A stretch of DNA of 64,000 nucleotides from Rhynchopus euleeides. Taxonomy: Eukaryota > Euglenozoa > Diplonemea > Diplonemida > Diplonemidae. Each line of letters begins with the position of its first letter. The stretch's first letter is position 1. Under the pieces are notes generated by a model, which saw only the letters and a program-made list of their open reading frames with translations, had not been told where the DNA came from and ran no database searches. The translations under genes were made by a program, and so were the position numbers. This document shows positions 39,781-48,335 of the stretch, one piece after another. The stretch covers positions 1,922,001 through 1,986,000 of the forward strand of contig OY723270.1 in the NCBI GenBank assembly GCA_963210315.1, written 5' to 3'.

Positions 39781-39903
39781 TCAGCAGTGATTTTGACGCC
39801 TCTGGACCCCAGGAGTTTGCGGGTTTCCGGGTTTGCGGTCTTCAGCAGTGGTTCTGATGCCTCTGGACCGCAGGAGTTTGCGGGTTCGCTGGTTTCCCGT
39901 CCG
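39781..39903 (+). repeat. Two-copy tandem repeat, about 61 bp
   Basis: CTTCAGCAGTGATTTTGACG...GTTTGCGGT is repeated immediately with about 15% divergence. It does not encode a recognised product. Confidence 0.65.
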
Positions 39904-40107
39904 TATGTGTCTGAGGGGGGATGCCCCGATTCCCTTCGTCACGACATATCTTTGAGCGTAGGTCACTTCCCCCCTCTACGGACCCCGTGCACCCTGGTTC
40001 CCCTAAGTGGCACCAATAGACCCCGTTGTCCCCATTCCTTGCCCCAAAGTTTGCAGATTTGTGTGTCTCCAAAAAGAAAATCTCAAAAAAAACGAAAAAT
40101 TTCCCCA

Positions 40108-40295
40108 AAAGCGCCCTATCACTTCACAGCTACAACCGCTCTGATGAATTTCCTTTTGTTTGTTGCGTTGACGCTTCTACACACAAAACCCTGAACTGAT
40201 CACACCCTGAGCCTGATGAAGGGTGGGGTTAGTGTATAGAGCACGTTTGGTTGCAGCTGTGGTGGGGCGCTTTCCGCTCACACGAGTGTGCTTAA
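40108..40295 (+). repeat. Complete MITE-like element (AAAGCGCCC family)
   Basis: It begins AAAGCGCCCTATCACTTCAC. Near its right end the inverse is GGTTGCAGCTGTGGTGGGGC, giving imperfect inverted repeats of about 30 bp. The element contains the core as TGCGTTGACGCTTCTACAC (40163-40181) and ends TGTGCTTAAAAA. An inverted copy occupies 48336-48531. This uninterrupted copy is the empty-site reference for the retroelement at 40371. Confidence 0.85.
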
Positions 40296-40370
40296 AAAGC
40301 GCCCTATCACTTCACAGCTACAACCGCTCTGATGAATTTCCTTTTGTTTGTTGCGTTGACGCTTCTACAC
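40296..40370 (+). repeat. Left part of a second AAAGCGCCC element, interrupted at its core
   Basis: It matches 40108-40182 exactly up to GCGTTGACGCTTCTACAC and is then followed by CAGGACCCTC of the type II retroelement. The remainder of the element resumes at 44655. Confidence 0.85.
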
Positions 40371-40407
40371 CAGGACCCTCATCCGGAGGGACGTGTCCGT
40401 CTCGTTC

Positions 40408-42252
40408 TCAACGAGGCGGGCGCGCTGGTAAAAGTGTAGGTGGCATCGACACTGGTGGCAACTCCACGGGGTGTGTGGCCTGCGTCCCTCGCGTGTACGC
40501 GTCTGCGCGTTGGTCGTGGGTCGCAACCCAGTGTGGAATAAGTCGTATCTGCTGGCGGCGCGCTGTTGTGTATATCTCCTGCAGCAGGAGGTTGCCTCGG
40601 TAGTTGGCGCAGTGGCCCTTCCGGAGCGCGAACACCAGGCCGAGGTTGTCTATGTGGCAGGTTACGCTTGCCTCCCTCACACGCTGCATCATGCGCACCC
40701 CCTGCCACACTGCATACGCTTCCTTCAGGAAGATGTTCGTGTCCGCGTCGCTCCCTTCGAACGCCCCTTGGGACACTGACTCCCCTCCCGGCAGCACGAG
40801 CACCGCCGCCCACGCCGTGGATGACGCGTCTGTCCAGAGCTCAATGGTCGGTGGCGGGTTCTGCGGCGTATACCACTCGTTGTCCTCGATGAGGCGTGCC
40901 CGCGCCACTGTCTCCGCCTGCACCGACGGAGGTCCTGCGACCCTGGAGTCCCATCGGGCGTTGTTTGAGTGCGTCTGCTTCGCGATGCGCCGCACGAAGG
41001 ACAACACGGCTGGCATGTAACACATCGGTGTCCGCATCACATACGACTGCCAGACGAAAGACCCGAATACTCTGAACGCCCTGCGTGGTGTCGTGTGGCC
41101 GTTGACGACTTCCTTGTACTCTTCCCGTCCGAGGACTTTTTGCACCCAGGCTGTGTCCATGTGGAAACGGTGTCGCGTCAGGTCGAAGTGGATCCCGAAC
41201 ACTGTGAAGTCCTGCAGCGGCACGCCGTGTTGTGTGTCGTCGAAGTTCAGGGCGGCCCCCACCTTCTCGCAGCGGCTGATGAAGTCGGCGTACCTCGCCT
41301 GTGCCTCTGGTAGGGAGTCTCCGACAGCGATGAAGTTGTCAATCCAGACTATTCCGTGCTCTGGCGGGAGCAGCACGCGTGCGCTGCGGTTCGCGATTGC
41401 CGGGGAATGTGACCACCCCATGCACATGACAGTCAGGAAGGTCTTCACGAATGTCTTTCTCTCCCCGCCTAGGCGCACTTCGAAATAGCGTTGGATCTCC
41501 TTGTGTACGGGGAACTGGTAGAACCAGCTGCGTGCATCTGCCATCACCACCCAGCTCGCCGCGGCCACTCGCTGTGTCACCTCCGTGATGTCCTGCAAAC
41601 GCATGTCCGGTGGGCGTGTCATCAGTGCATTTAGCCGCCTTGCGTCGACGATGAAACGTTGGCCCCCAGACTTCTTGGACACGGTGAACGCTGGCAGCGT
41701 GAGGTACGGGTGTGCATCCGCCTCCGTCAGGACGCCATACTCAACCAAGGTGTCCAGGTGGTGCAACATGTGGCGTGATACCTTCCTCCCCGTTTTACGT
41801 AGTTCTTGGCGGGCCTCGGGAAGCAGTGCGTCAGCGAAAGCGGCTGGCTTGGTGATGAGGTCCAAGACCCCCGTCAGTTCACCCTCGCTGTCCAACCGTC
41901 GCAGTTCCTTGAGATTGAGGCGCGAGGTGCAGATCTCCGCGATGTAGTCCTCTTCCTCCGACAGCTCCGTCTTCGCGTTGGCTGGCCGTATCACCTTCCC
42001 CCCCGTGCACACACCCAAGTCCTCCCCGTAGAGGTCCTCGACACCCGGACCGTACGACTCTGCGCTATCCACCTCGCTCCACGCTTCCTCATCACTGGGT
42101 GGTGGGTCGGACGCGGCTTCGTCGGATGTGGCATCTTCGTAGTAGTGGCGCGCTGCGAACAGCCTCGTGGTCCCCGGGAAGTGGGTTGCTGTCAGGGGTT
42201 TTGGCTGTGTGCGCGTCGTCCCCCCTTGCTGTCGTTTTTTCTTCACCACTCG
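40408..42252 (-). CDS. Reverse transcriptase-RNase H of type II YR retroelement
   Basis: About 615 codons. An acidic leader is followed by RT: KSGGQRFIVDARRLN (fingers), motif A MADARSWFYQF, motif B VMCMGWSHSPAIANRS and the catalytic motif WIDN (41335-41346). RNase H has LWTDAS, FLKEAYA, CHIDNLG and RADAYTRG, so the four acidic ligands are present. The frame is -1 relative to Gag-YR and stays open through the whole YR gene to 43266, without an ATG near the start of homology. It ends 37 bases before the element terminus. It resembles the type I RT closely in motif wording but belongs to a different structural class of element. Confidence 0.9.
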   Translation of the reverse strand, partial: RVVKKKRQQGGTTRTQPKPLTATHFPGTTRLFAARHYYEDATSDEAASDPPPSDEEAWSEVDSAESYGPGVEDLYGEDLGVCTGGKVIRPANAKTELSEEEDYIAEICTSRLNLKELRRLDSEGELTGVLDLITKPAAFADALLPEARQELRKTGRKVSRHMLHHLDTLVEYGVLTEADAHPYLTLPAFTVSKKSGGQRFIVDARRLNALMTRPPDMRLQDITEVTQRVAAASWVVMADARSWFYQFPVHKEIQRYFEVRLGGERKTFVKTFLTVMCMGWSHSPAIANRSARVLLPPEHGIVWIDNFIAVGDSLPEAQARYADFISRCEKVGAALNFDDTQHGVPLQDFTVFGIHFDLTRHRFHMDTAWVQKVLGREEYKEVVNGHTTPRRAFRVFGSFVWQSYVMRTPMCYMPAVLSFVRRIAKQTHSNNARWDSRVAGPPSVQAETVARARLIEDNEWYTPQNPPPTIELWTDASSTAWAAVLVLPGGESVSQGAFEGSDADTNIFLKEAYAVWQGVRMMQRVREASVTCHIDNLGLVFALRKGHCANYRGNLLLQEIYTTARRQQIRLIPHWVATHDQRADAYTRGTQATHPVELPPVSMPPTLLPARPPR

Positions 42253-43262
42253 ATCTTCGCCGACACCTGTGCTGTCTCGCGCGCGTGTGCGTTTTCCGCC
42301 GCTGATACGTAACGCATCACACCGTCGACCGTCGCGTGTCTCGAGAGGAGGCGCACCTCCTCCAGTGGAACGTTCTTTCGCGCAAGCTGTGTGAGTGCCC
42401 CCCTCCGCAGAGAGTGTGCCGTGAGCCCCCTCCGTGCCCGCTTGACGGCTTTTACCACGGTCCGGTAGGTGACGTCCGCCGGGAACAGTCTCGTCTCTCC
42501 TGCTCTGCGCGCCCTGCGGAGGCGGTGTCGGAGGATACGGTGTAGGTCCTTCGGCAGGGAGATCCCTGTGATGTGACCCATGTGGAAGGGGTCCGCCTTC
42601 GACTGGGTCCAGCGCACGTATATCGGCTCGCTGCGCTTTTCCGCTGTGACGTCCTTCACATACAAGCGCAGTGCGTCCGAGGCCCTTGCCGCACCCCCCC
42701 ACATGATGCCGAGCAGCAGTTTCACGAGGGGACGTGGCTCCTTCGCTAGCGCCTCCCGGATGTTGTGGGCTGTTGCTGGTTCTGCTTGCTTCAGTGGTCG
42801 TAGTGCTCCTCCCCGTTTCAGCGCCCGCCTGTAGTCCGCCACAATTTGTTTTCCGTCGAGGGGGAACGCTGCGAAGCGTCTGAGTGCTGCTGCAAGGTTG
42901 TTGAGGTACTGGAGGGCGGACTGCACTGATAGCCCGTCCTTCCGTTGCTTCGTGACCCACAGCACCGCCCCTTCGTCGTGTGGCAGTGTTCGCCTCTCCG
43001 CTTTCATCCACCCTTCCCGGAACTGCGAGTACCTGTCGTATGTGCGGCGGAGGGCCCCCCAGTATGTGGGTGCGAGGGCTTGGGCCAGGGTGTGTTGCAG
43101 TTCCTGGCGAATGGTGGTTGCTTCCTCCGGGGTCACGCTCGTCTCGGTCTTGCGGGGGCGTCCTCTTGTTGACGGGGGGGCAGATGGTACTGCCTTCACA
43201 TACACTACCGCGGCGGGGGGGAGGGTCGTGGCCCGCGGGCGTCCCCTGCTGGTGTCGGGGAG
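42243..43262 (-). CDS. Tyrosine recombinase of type II YR retroelement
   Basis: 339 residues counted from directly after the gag stop codon. An N-terminal linker with GRPRK precedes a helical core-binding domain (TYWGALRRTYDRY). The catalytic domain has Arg in GAARASDALRL, Lys in QSKADPF, HSLRR, SRHAT and Tyr in MRYVSA, so the set is complete. There is no ATG before the core-binding domain. The frame is continuous with Gag apart from a single TGA (43265-43263) in context CAG-TGA-CTC-C. The most economical reading is synthesis by stop-codon readthrough. The enzyme would recombine the core site found at both ends of the element. Confidence 0.9.
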   Translation of the reverse strand, partial: LPDTSRGRPRATTLPPAAVVYVKAVPSAPPSTRGRPRKTETSVTPEEATTIRQELQHTLAQALAPTYWGALRRTYDRYSQFREGWMKAERRTLPHDEGAVLWVTKQRKDGLSVQSALQYLNNLAAALRRFAAFPLDGKQIVADYRRALKRGGALRPLKQAEPATAHNIREALAKEPRPLVKLLLGIMWGGAARASDALRLYVKDVTAEKRSEPIYVRWTQSKADPFHMGHITGISLPKDLHRILRHRLRRARRAGETRLFPADVTYRTVVKAVKRARRGLTAHSLRRGALTQLARKNVPLEEVRLLSRHATVDGVMRYVSAAENAHARETAQVSAKIEW

Positions 43263-44333
43263 TCACTGTCGCTTGCCTTTCCCCCCCCGTCCTTTGTGAT
43301 GGCCCTTTCCCGAGTAGGGCGCGGGGCGGTCCTGCGTGTTACGCTCCTGCAGGAACCGCTCCTGAAACGCGGCCCGCCTCTCCTGTGTGTCGTCCTGCGT
43401 GGCCCGCCCCTCCCGGAGTAGGCGCCCGTGTGTCACCGCATCGTACTTCGCTGGGTCCATAATCTTCGCCTTTGCCAGGTAGAGGCGGGCGCCCGCGCGC
43501 CCCTTCAGGAGAAAGTGCGAGTTCATAACGACGATTGTCTTGTGGAGGGCCTCGGTAAAGCGATCCGGATCATCGTCGTCGCGGATCAGTCCCATTGTCT
43601 GAAACAGAGCGTCGAAGGCCTGGATGAGCTGGTGTTGCCAGTCTGGTGAGCTCGGGGCATCGCTGAGCTCCGCCTGTCGGAAAACCCGGGATACCTCAGC
43701 TTTCACCAACCTGCGTCCGGGGACAGTGGCGATCGACGATCCCCAGGTCGACACGATGTGGGCGGAGAAATCGGCGGGCAGCTCGGCCTCCGTCCGCTGC
43801 AGCGCCTTCTGCAGGGTGGCGATCTGCTTCGCCTGCGTCTCCACGGTCTTCTTCAGCTCCTTCTGTTCCTTCTCCAGCCGGCCTGTCAATTTCAGCAGGT
43901 ACTCCAGCGAGTTCGCCACGCGGAGATCGGTGTTCGAGTCGGCGGGGTGGTGTGCGTCCCTGTGCTGGAGGCCCGTGCCACTCTGGCTGTCCGCCTCGCT
44001 GTACTCCCCGTCCTCGCCTAGCTCGCCCGTCGCTGCTGCCAGGTCCGCCGCGGTCTCCTCGTCGACTGCCTGCCGGACCCATGCGCACTCGGGGCACACC
44101 CAGCCCCTGTCCCCTGCGCCCTCGAGCCATTCGGGGACGACGTGCGCCGGGATGCGCTCTCTCAAGCACGTCCTGACCGTGGTCCCACCGCAGTCGTGGC
44201 AGCTGAATGCGGTCCTGGCTGTGTGTGTAGTATTGCACGTTTCGAATATGCACTCGGGGCGACGCTCTGCTGGCTCGTTGTCGGGGTGGGCGGGGTCGGG
44301 AACCTTCAGGGTGTCCCAATCCAGAGTGGCCAT
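43263..44333 (-). CDS. gag: Gag-like protein with Cys/His cluster, type II element
   Basis: 356 residues from the ATG beginning MATLDWDTLKVPDP. A Cys/His cluster at about residues 27-90 (C...C, C..C and a final CPEC) resembles a treble-clef or PHD-like zinc finger. A Glu/Ala-rich stretch follows, then a heptad-rich coiled coil (LTGRLEKEQKELKKTVETQA and on), a helical domain with AEVSRVFRQAEL, and a basic Gly/Lys/His tail (KGHHKGRGGKGKR). The homologue at 62422 has the same layout. The leader repeats upstream are in the same frame and could add an N-terminal extension, although no ATG precedes them. It ends at TGA followed in frame by YR. Confidence 0.85.
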   Translation of the reverse strand: MATLDWDTLKVPDPAHPDNEPAERRPECIFETCNTTHTARTAFSCHDCGGTTVRTCLRERIPAHVVPEWLEGAGDRGWVCPECAWVRQAVDEETAADLAAATGELGEDGEYSEADSQSGTGLQHRDAHHPADSNTDLRVANSLEYLLKLTGRLEKEQKELKKTVETQAKQIATLQKALQRTEAELPADFSAHIVSTWGSSIATVPGRRLVKAEVSRVFRQAELSDAPSSPDWQHQLIQAFDALFQTMGLIRDDDDPDRFTEALHKTIVVMNSHFLLKGRAGARLYLAKAKIMDPAKYDAVTHGRLLREGRATQDDTQERRAAFQERFLQERNTQDRPAPYSGKGHHKGRGGKGKRQ

Positions 44334-44610
44334 CTTCTCTGTTACGCAGCTCGGCGTAGTTACTGTTCCTCTCCTATTCACGCAGCTCGGCGTAGTTTCT
44401 GTTCCTCTCCTATTCACGCAGCTCGGCGTAGTTTCTGTTTCTCTCCTATACACGCAGCTCGGCGTAGTTTCTGTTCCTCTCCTATACACGCAGCTCGGCG
44501 TACTCCCTCAGCCCGTTCTGTTCCTCTCCTATACACGCAGCTCGGCGTACTCCCTCAGCCCGTTCTGTTCCTCTCCTATACACGCAGCTCGGCGTACTCT
44601 GTCCGCTTCT
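44334..44610 (-). repeat. Tandem leader repeats of type II element (36- and 48-bp units)
   Basis: Seven units share GCAGCTCGGCGTA. Four are 36 bp (with GTTCCTCTCCTATTCACGCA) and two are 48 bp, with an extra CTCCCTCAGCCC. All are multiples of three and read RRGTETTPSCVN-like in the Gag frame. The other type II copies also have tandem arrays here, with unrelated sequence. Confidence 0.85.
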
Positions 44611-44654
44611 GTCACTCTTGCTCCCCTCTTGATTCTCCCGCCTGCTTGATAGTT

Positions 44655-44790
44655 TGATGCGTTGACGCTTCTACACACAAAACCCTGAACTGATCACACC
44701 CTGAGCCTGATGAAGGGTGGGGTTAGTGTATAGAGCACGTTTGGTTGCAGCTGTGGTGGGGCGCTTTCCGCTCACACGAGTGTGCTTAAA
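44655..44790 (+). repeat. Right part of interrupted AAAGCGCCC element
   Basis: It starts TGATGCGTTGACGCTTCTAC and continues ACAAAACCCTGAACTGATCA to GAGTGTGCTTAAAAA, matching 40163-40295. The first four bases (TGAT) differ from the MITE (TGTT) and come from the retroelement end, which places the crossover inside the core. Confidence 0.85.
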
Positions 44791-44799
44791 AAAAAAGGG

Positions 44800-44964
44800 T
44801 GAAAAGTAAGTACTACTATTCAACGGCCCAACGTGCCCCAGAGCCCCAAAAAAATAAGTACTACTATTCGGCTAAGTACTACTATTCAACTAAGTACGTT
44901 TATTTGACCCCCCCCTGTAAACGTTTATAAACGCTAAACGTTTTCAACGTTTATTTAATCACTG
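44800..44964 (-). repeat. Right end of hAT-like element
   Basis: Repeated TAAGTACTACTATTC motifs (three copies) and AACGTTTA/TAAACG motifs lead to the terminal CACTG at 44960-44964. The CCTGTAAACG and GGGGTCAAATAAACG segments match 38475-38510 in inverse orientation. Confidence 0.7.
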
Positions 44965-44967
44965 CCC

Positions 44968-45135
44968 TAGGGGGGGTCAAATGCCACCCTTTTACGTGGA
45001 CAAACACGATTTTTCAAAAAACCGGCGCAGAGGCCCCAAAGCCCCCGTAAACCCTCCAAACCCCCCCAGATCGGTCCGGAAACCCATCGAACCCCACTTT
45101 TCCACCATTCCGGGCACCTCAGGTGCCCGAATTGG
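44968..45135 (-). repeat. 360-bp repeat, outer part (before insertion)
   Basis: It is identical in layout to 56986-57150: TAGGGGGGGTCAAATGCCAC to GGTGCCCGAATTGG. It is broken at 45135 by the 1003-bp element and continues at 46139. Its outer end was the target of the hAT-like insertion. Confidence 0.85.
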
Positions 45136-46138
45136 TGGTGCCCCTGACGACCCCATATTGCGTAGTTTGTGCGTAATGAAAAGGGGGGGGGGGGGGTCTC
45201 ATTTTTTGATTTACTCAGCCATTCTCTGTCTCTATGCCGGGACCCCAAACTCAAGGAGTTCTTGCTGTTCCGGGGTCAGTGAGGGTGCAGGCGCTTCAGG
45301 TGCTGCAGGTGCTGCAGGTTCTTCAGGTGCTGCAGCGCTGGCAGCCTTCGGTGCGGGTTTCGACGCAGTCTTTGCAGGTCTCTTTGGGGGTGCCCTTTGG
45401 CGCGGTGCCTGCTTCAGCTCGTCGGGTGGAAGCATCAACGCATCATTAAGCGGTGCCTGCTTCAGCTCCTCCGGGTGGAAGCGTCAACGCATCATTAAGG
45501 AAGAAGGAAGCACAGTTGCTACGCTTTTTTGCAGCTGCAGGAAACGACACCATACCCAACAACAATCCCCAGACCGTCGAGGGAGAGTGGGCGCCTGGAT
45601 CCCGTGACACAGATCTCTAGTGCCGTTGTGATCCCCTCGGATAACGTCTCCTGGACGTTGTCAGCGGAGGTTGCCTGTGTGGCGGTGACCTCCGTATACC
45701 CCGCGGGATCCAGTGCCAGTAGCGCCTTCTTCAGCTTTTCGTCGACCCCTCGGCCGACGCTCTCCTTGATGTCAAGGGCCACCTTCAGGGTGGCACCTCG
45801 CAGCGCCCTGAAGGCTGTGATCGTATCATCATTCACAATCTCGAGGGTGTTCTACGCGGCTCCTGGAACTCACTTCCTTCTCAGGTGTTTCTGGGCATGG
45901 GGCAACCTTGCCCAGGTGTTTCTGGAGTCCCGCCCCACATGTCGTGCGTTCTTTCGTACGGTGTATAGTGAGTTCTGGCAATAATTTTTTGCTCGGTCAG
46001 CGCAGTGCCTCCAGTCCTGTCTCAGTAGCCACACAGAAAGGGGGACCAAAAAAAACTGGGGGGGGACCAAAAAGCGAGACCCCCCCCCCAGATTGCGTAG
46101 TTTGTGCGTAGTGAAAAAGGGGTAAATCAGGGGCACCA
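45136..46138. mobile_element. 1003-bp inverted-repeat DNA element with 5-bp target duplication
   Basis: The perfect 12-bp terminal inverted repeats are TGGTGCCCCTGA (45136-45147) and TCAGGGGCACCA (46127-46138). The flanking duplication is ATTGG (45131-45135, 46139-46143), and removing one copy restores the 360-bp repeat seen elsewhere. Further inward, GCGTAGTTTGTGCGTA occurs in direct orientation near both ends next to G/C runs. The interior holds short minus-strand frames (45519-45836 and 45232-45438) without recognised domains and two core sites. No transposase was seen, so it is non-autonomous. The superfamily is uncertain. Confidence 0.8.
45411..45493 (+). repeat. Tandem duplication including two core sites
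   Basis: GGTGCCTGCTTCAGCTC followed by GGGTGGAAGC(A/G)TCAACGC and ATCATTAAG occurs twice, about 47 bp apart. Core sites are at 45426-45444 and 45474-45493. The second copy continues into the 60-bp match with 5594-5653. Confidence 0.75.
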
Positions 46139-46355
46139 ATTGGGGTACCTAAATTTTGTGCCACCGTTTGGTACCGTACAGTGCCACTGTGTGGGAGGTT
46201 GGAAAAGAAAATGCCCCAACACACCACATCTGAGGGTTGCAATGCATGTTGCTTGCCAACCACGTCATCCGGTGGGTGTCAGGCGCTATGTAGGTGGCAT
46301 TAGCCAGGTCTTCGATGTGTTCTGGCTTGTATATATACCTCCCTGCCACTGCCCA
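46139..46355 (-). repeat. 360-bp repeat, inner part (after insertion)
   Basis: It continues the copy broken at 45135: ATTGGGGTACCTAAATTTTG to GTATATATACCTCCCTGCC, matching 57146-57356. Confidence 0.85.
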
Positions 46356-46371
46356 TGGACCCTGGGAGGGC

Positions 46372-46634
46372 ACTGCGCGAATCACAGAGGCAACCTGCTA
46401 CTGCAGCGCATATTCCTCGTGGCACGGACGAAGCGACTGCGGCTCAACCCCCAGTGGGTGCCAACCGACGAGCAGCGGGCTGACACCTACACGCGCGGAA
46501 CACGAGCCGAACGGGCAATCCGCCTCGAGCCAGCACATATACCAACACGCAGCACCACGTAACCCGCACTCGGCACCGTATGATTACATGACCAACCGGT
46601 GCACGAGCACGTCCCTCCGGAAGAGGGTCCTGGG
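46372..46634 (+). pseudogene. 3' fragment of a type II YR retroelement (RNase H end)
   Basis: The frame encodes GHCANHRGNLLLQR, RLNPQWVPT and RADTYTRG, corresponding to the last quarter of the RNase H domain of the 40371 element, and stops at 46562. The tail CACGTCCCTCCGGAAGAGGG then matches the terminal hairpin and leads into a core site at 46635. The rest of the element is missing, so it is a deletion or recombination remnant. Confidence 0.8.
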
Positions 46635-46700
46635 TGTGGAAGCGTCAACGCATCAAACGAAGTATCAACAGTAGAGAAAGAGCGGCAGAGTTGAAGTGAC
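46635..46700 (+). repeat. Right half of an AAAGTGTCA-family MITE starting at its core
   Basis: GTGTGGAAGCGTCAACGCAT followed by CAAACGAAGTATCAACAGTA and GAAGTGACACTTTTC matches 56454-56525. The left half is replaced by the retroelement fragment, again with the junction at the core. Confidence 0.75.
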
Positions 46701-47849
46701 ACTTTTCTCCGCGCGTTCCATCCGTCCCCCCGACCCTTGACCTGGGTTGGCCAGACCCTTCTTCGCACCACTGCAGCCTCAGAGGGGTTCCCCTGACTGA
46801 GCCGCTTCGCGCCCCTCCCCACCCACCACACTCCCTCCCCCCCCCCTTGTGAACACCGCCACACCGCCACACCCACACAGAAAGGGGTGCCTTCGCTCTG
46901 TGTCAAGACTGTGCCCAGTGTGCCCTGCCCTATTCTGTTAGGGCGGCTCACTTCGCATCCTGCACTTCATATAGCTTCGAGCGAAAGGCACACCCTCCCT
47001 CAGTATCAGTGTAATGCCGCCTCTTGCAGTGGAGGGGGAAAGTGGAACTGGAACCGACAACCAGACCCCCTCCTACATACAACTTATCCCCTGGCATGTC
47101 GTGCGCGTGTGTCGGAAGTGTTCCTTTTGTTTTGCAACAGCGGATTTTTCCCTCTTTTTTTGACTTGACCCCCCCCTTCCCACCCACACCACCCCACACA
47201 CGCCCTCGCTAGCCCTCCACAAGCCCCCCTGCCTTATCGCGAGGGAAGTCACAGAGAGCACACTGTATCATTCCTGGGGGTGGACCCATAAACCTGTGGC
47301 TGGTATCGGTATCAGCGCGAGTCAGAACAGAACAAGGGTACATCCAGGCATGATGCGATGTGCTGAGGGAGTTGGCGTTTTCTCTCCGTATCGCAGCCGG
47401 GGTGGAGCAGAGTGCGACATGCGCTCGAATCCTGTTTTTCCTTCAAAAAAAATGACACACGGCGGTGGGTTCCGGAGGCACGCCCCGGAGGCGGAGTCGG
47501 TTGATTGAAATGACCGTTCCTTCGTTTTGTTCGAGCAGGGCAACGTGGCTTTCCTTGCTACAAAGACTCGTGCTGTGTTCGGCAATCCTGCATATAACCA
47601 TACATGCACTATAGCAGGCACCGTTCGGACAAAAGGAAGAACGTGATCTCTGACCTTCAGGCCCGCCCCACTGTGTCACGCCCTTTCCCCCACCACCTCC
47701 CCCACCCCTTCCACCCTTCACTCACCTCAAAAGGGTAAAGAGACTCCCCATCCCGGGGTTCCTCGATTGTCGCTTGTGATTTTGCCATCACCTGTACTTG
47801 CCATCTCCCCCCCCCGCCCTCCGCGCGCCTCCACGCACCACCACCACCA
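46701..47849. other. Gene-free region
   Basis: Mostly unique C-rich DNA with poly-C tracts (46835-46850, 47168-47180). Short frames on both strands have no recognisable product. Nothing is supported. Confidence 0.45.
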
Positions 47850-48144
47850 CCACCCCGAAAAACCCCCCCCACTTCTTTCTGGTTGTCTGTTGTGCACTTC
47901 ATCCCCACCTGGAAGTCGCAGGCCCACCCGTGTGGTGTACTTCGTTGTGGGTGTGGGGCAACCCTGTGCTCCCCCCCACCCCGTGTGTGTGAATGGGCAT
48001 CATGCGCATGCTTCTGGTGGGATGATCTGGACAGCACTCAGGAGGGGGTGGGGGGAGGTGGGGGGGGGGGGTGGCGGTGGGGTTAGGGGTGGTGGGGATG
48101 GTCGGGATGGTTATTTGTTGTGGCTGCGCTGATCTTTGTGTTTA

Positions 48145-48330
48145 TACCATCCAAAACACAGCGCAGCTGTGTATTGGAGGAAATACGATACGAGAAGGAC
48201 TGGCGTCATTACCTCTGTCATGGTTTCCATTTCTTCGTGCTCCACCACACCTTCTGTACTTCAGACAACACAAACACACAACACACGGTCGTGAGATTTG
48301 TGCAGAGGAGTGGTGGAAGCGGTCAACAAA
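48145..48330 (-). repeat. 268-bp-unit family, right half, inverted
   Basis: TATACCATCCAAAACACAGC through AGTGGTGGAAGCGGTCAACA matches the inverse of 30674-30860. It ends at the core and then meets the AAAGCGCCC element, so two different elements are joined at or near the core. Confidence 0.8.
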
Positions 48331-48335
48331 ACATT

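Larger units (their letters stand above)
40371..44654 (-). mobile_element. Type II YR retroelement inserted at a MITE core site
   Basis: The element reads on the minus strand: tandem leader repeats, Gag, YR, RT-RNase H, then a short terminal hairpin (CCCTC...GAGGG, 40374-40393). A copy of the core GCGTTGACGCTTCTACAC lies at each border (40353-40370 and 44659-44676), and the two halves of one MITE lie outside. This is the product expected from site-specific recombination by the element's own tyrosine recombinase. All three genes are open, so it may be a recent insertion. No LTRs or split repeats were found. Confidence 0.85.
37591..44964. mobile_element. hAT-like DNA transposon carrying nested insertions
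   Basis: The element starts CAGTGAACCCAATAAACG and ends, inverted, CAGTGATTAAATAAACG. It is flanked on both sides by the 8-bp duplication CCCTAGGG (37583-37590, 44965-44972). CA(G)TG-type ends with an 8-bp, TA-centred duplication are typical of hAT elements. Subterminal DNA at both ends is packed with AACGTTTA/TAAACGTT and GTACTACTATTC motifs, likely transposase binding sites. No hAT transposase or BED finger was recognised, and most of the 7.4 kb consists of later insertions, including a type II YR retroelement. It is therefore a non-autonomous or decayed copy. Confidence 0.75.

Noticed and set aside
45519..45836. A 105-codon minus-strand ORF in the 1003-bp element as a host gene
   Set aside because: It starts without ATG, ends in repeat DNA and matches no family I recognise, so it is more likely a captured fragment.
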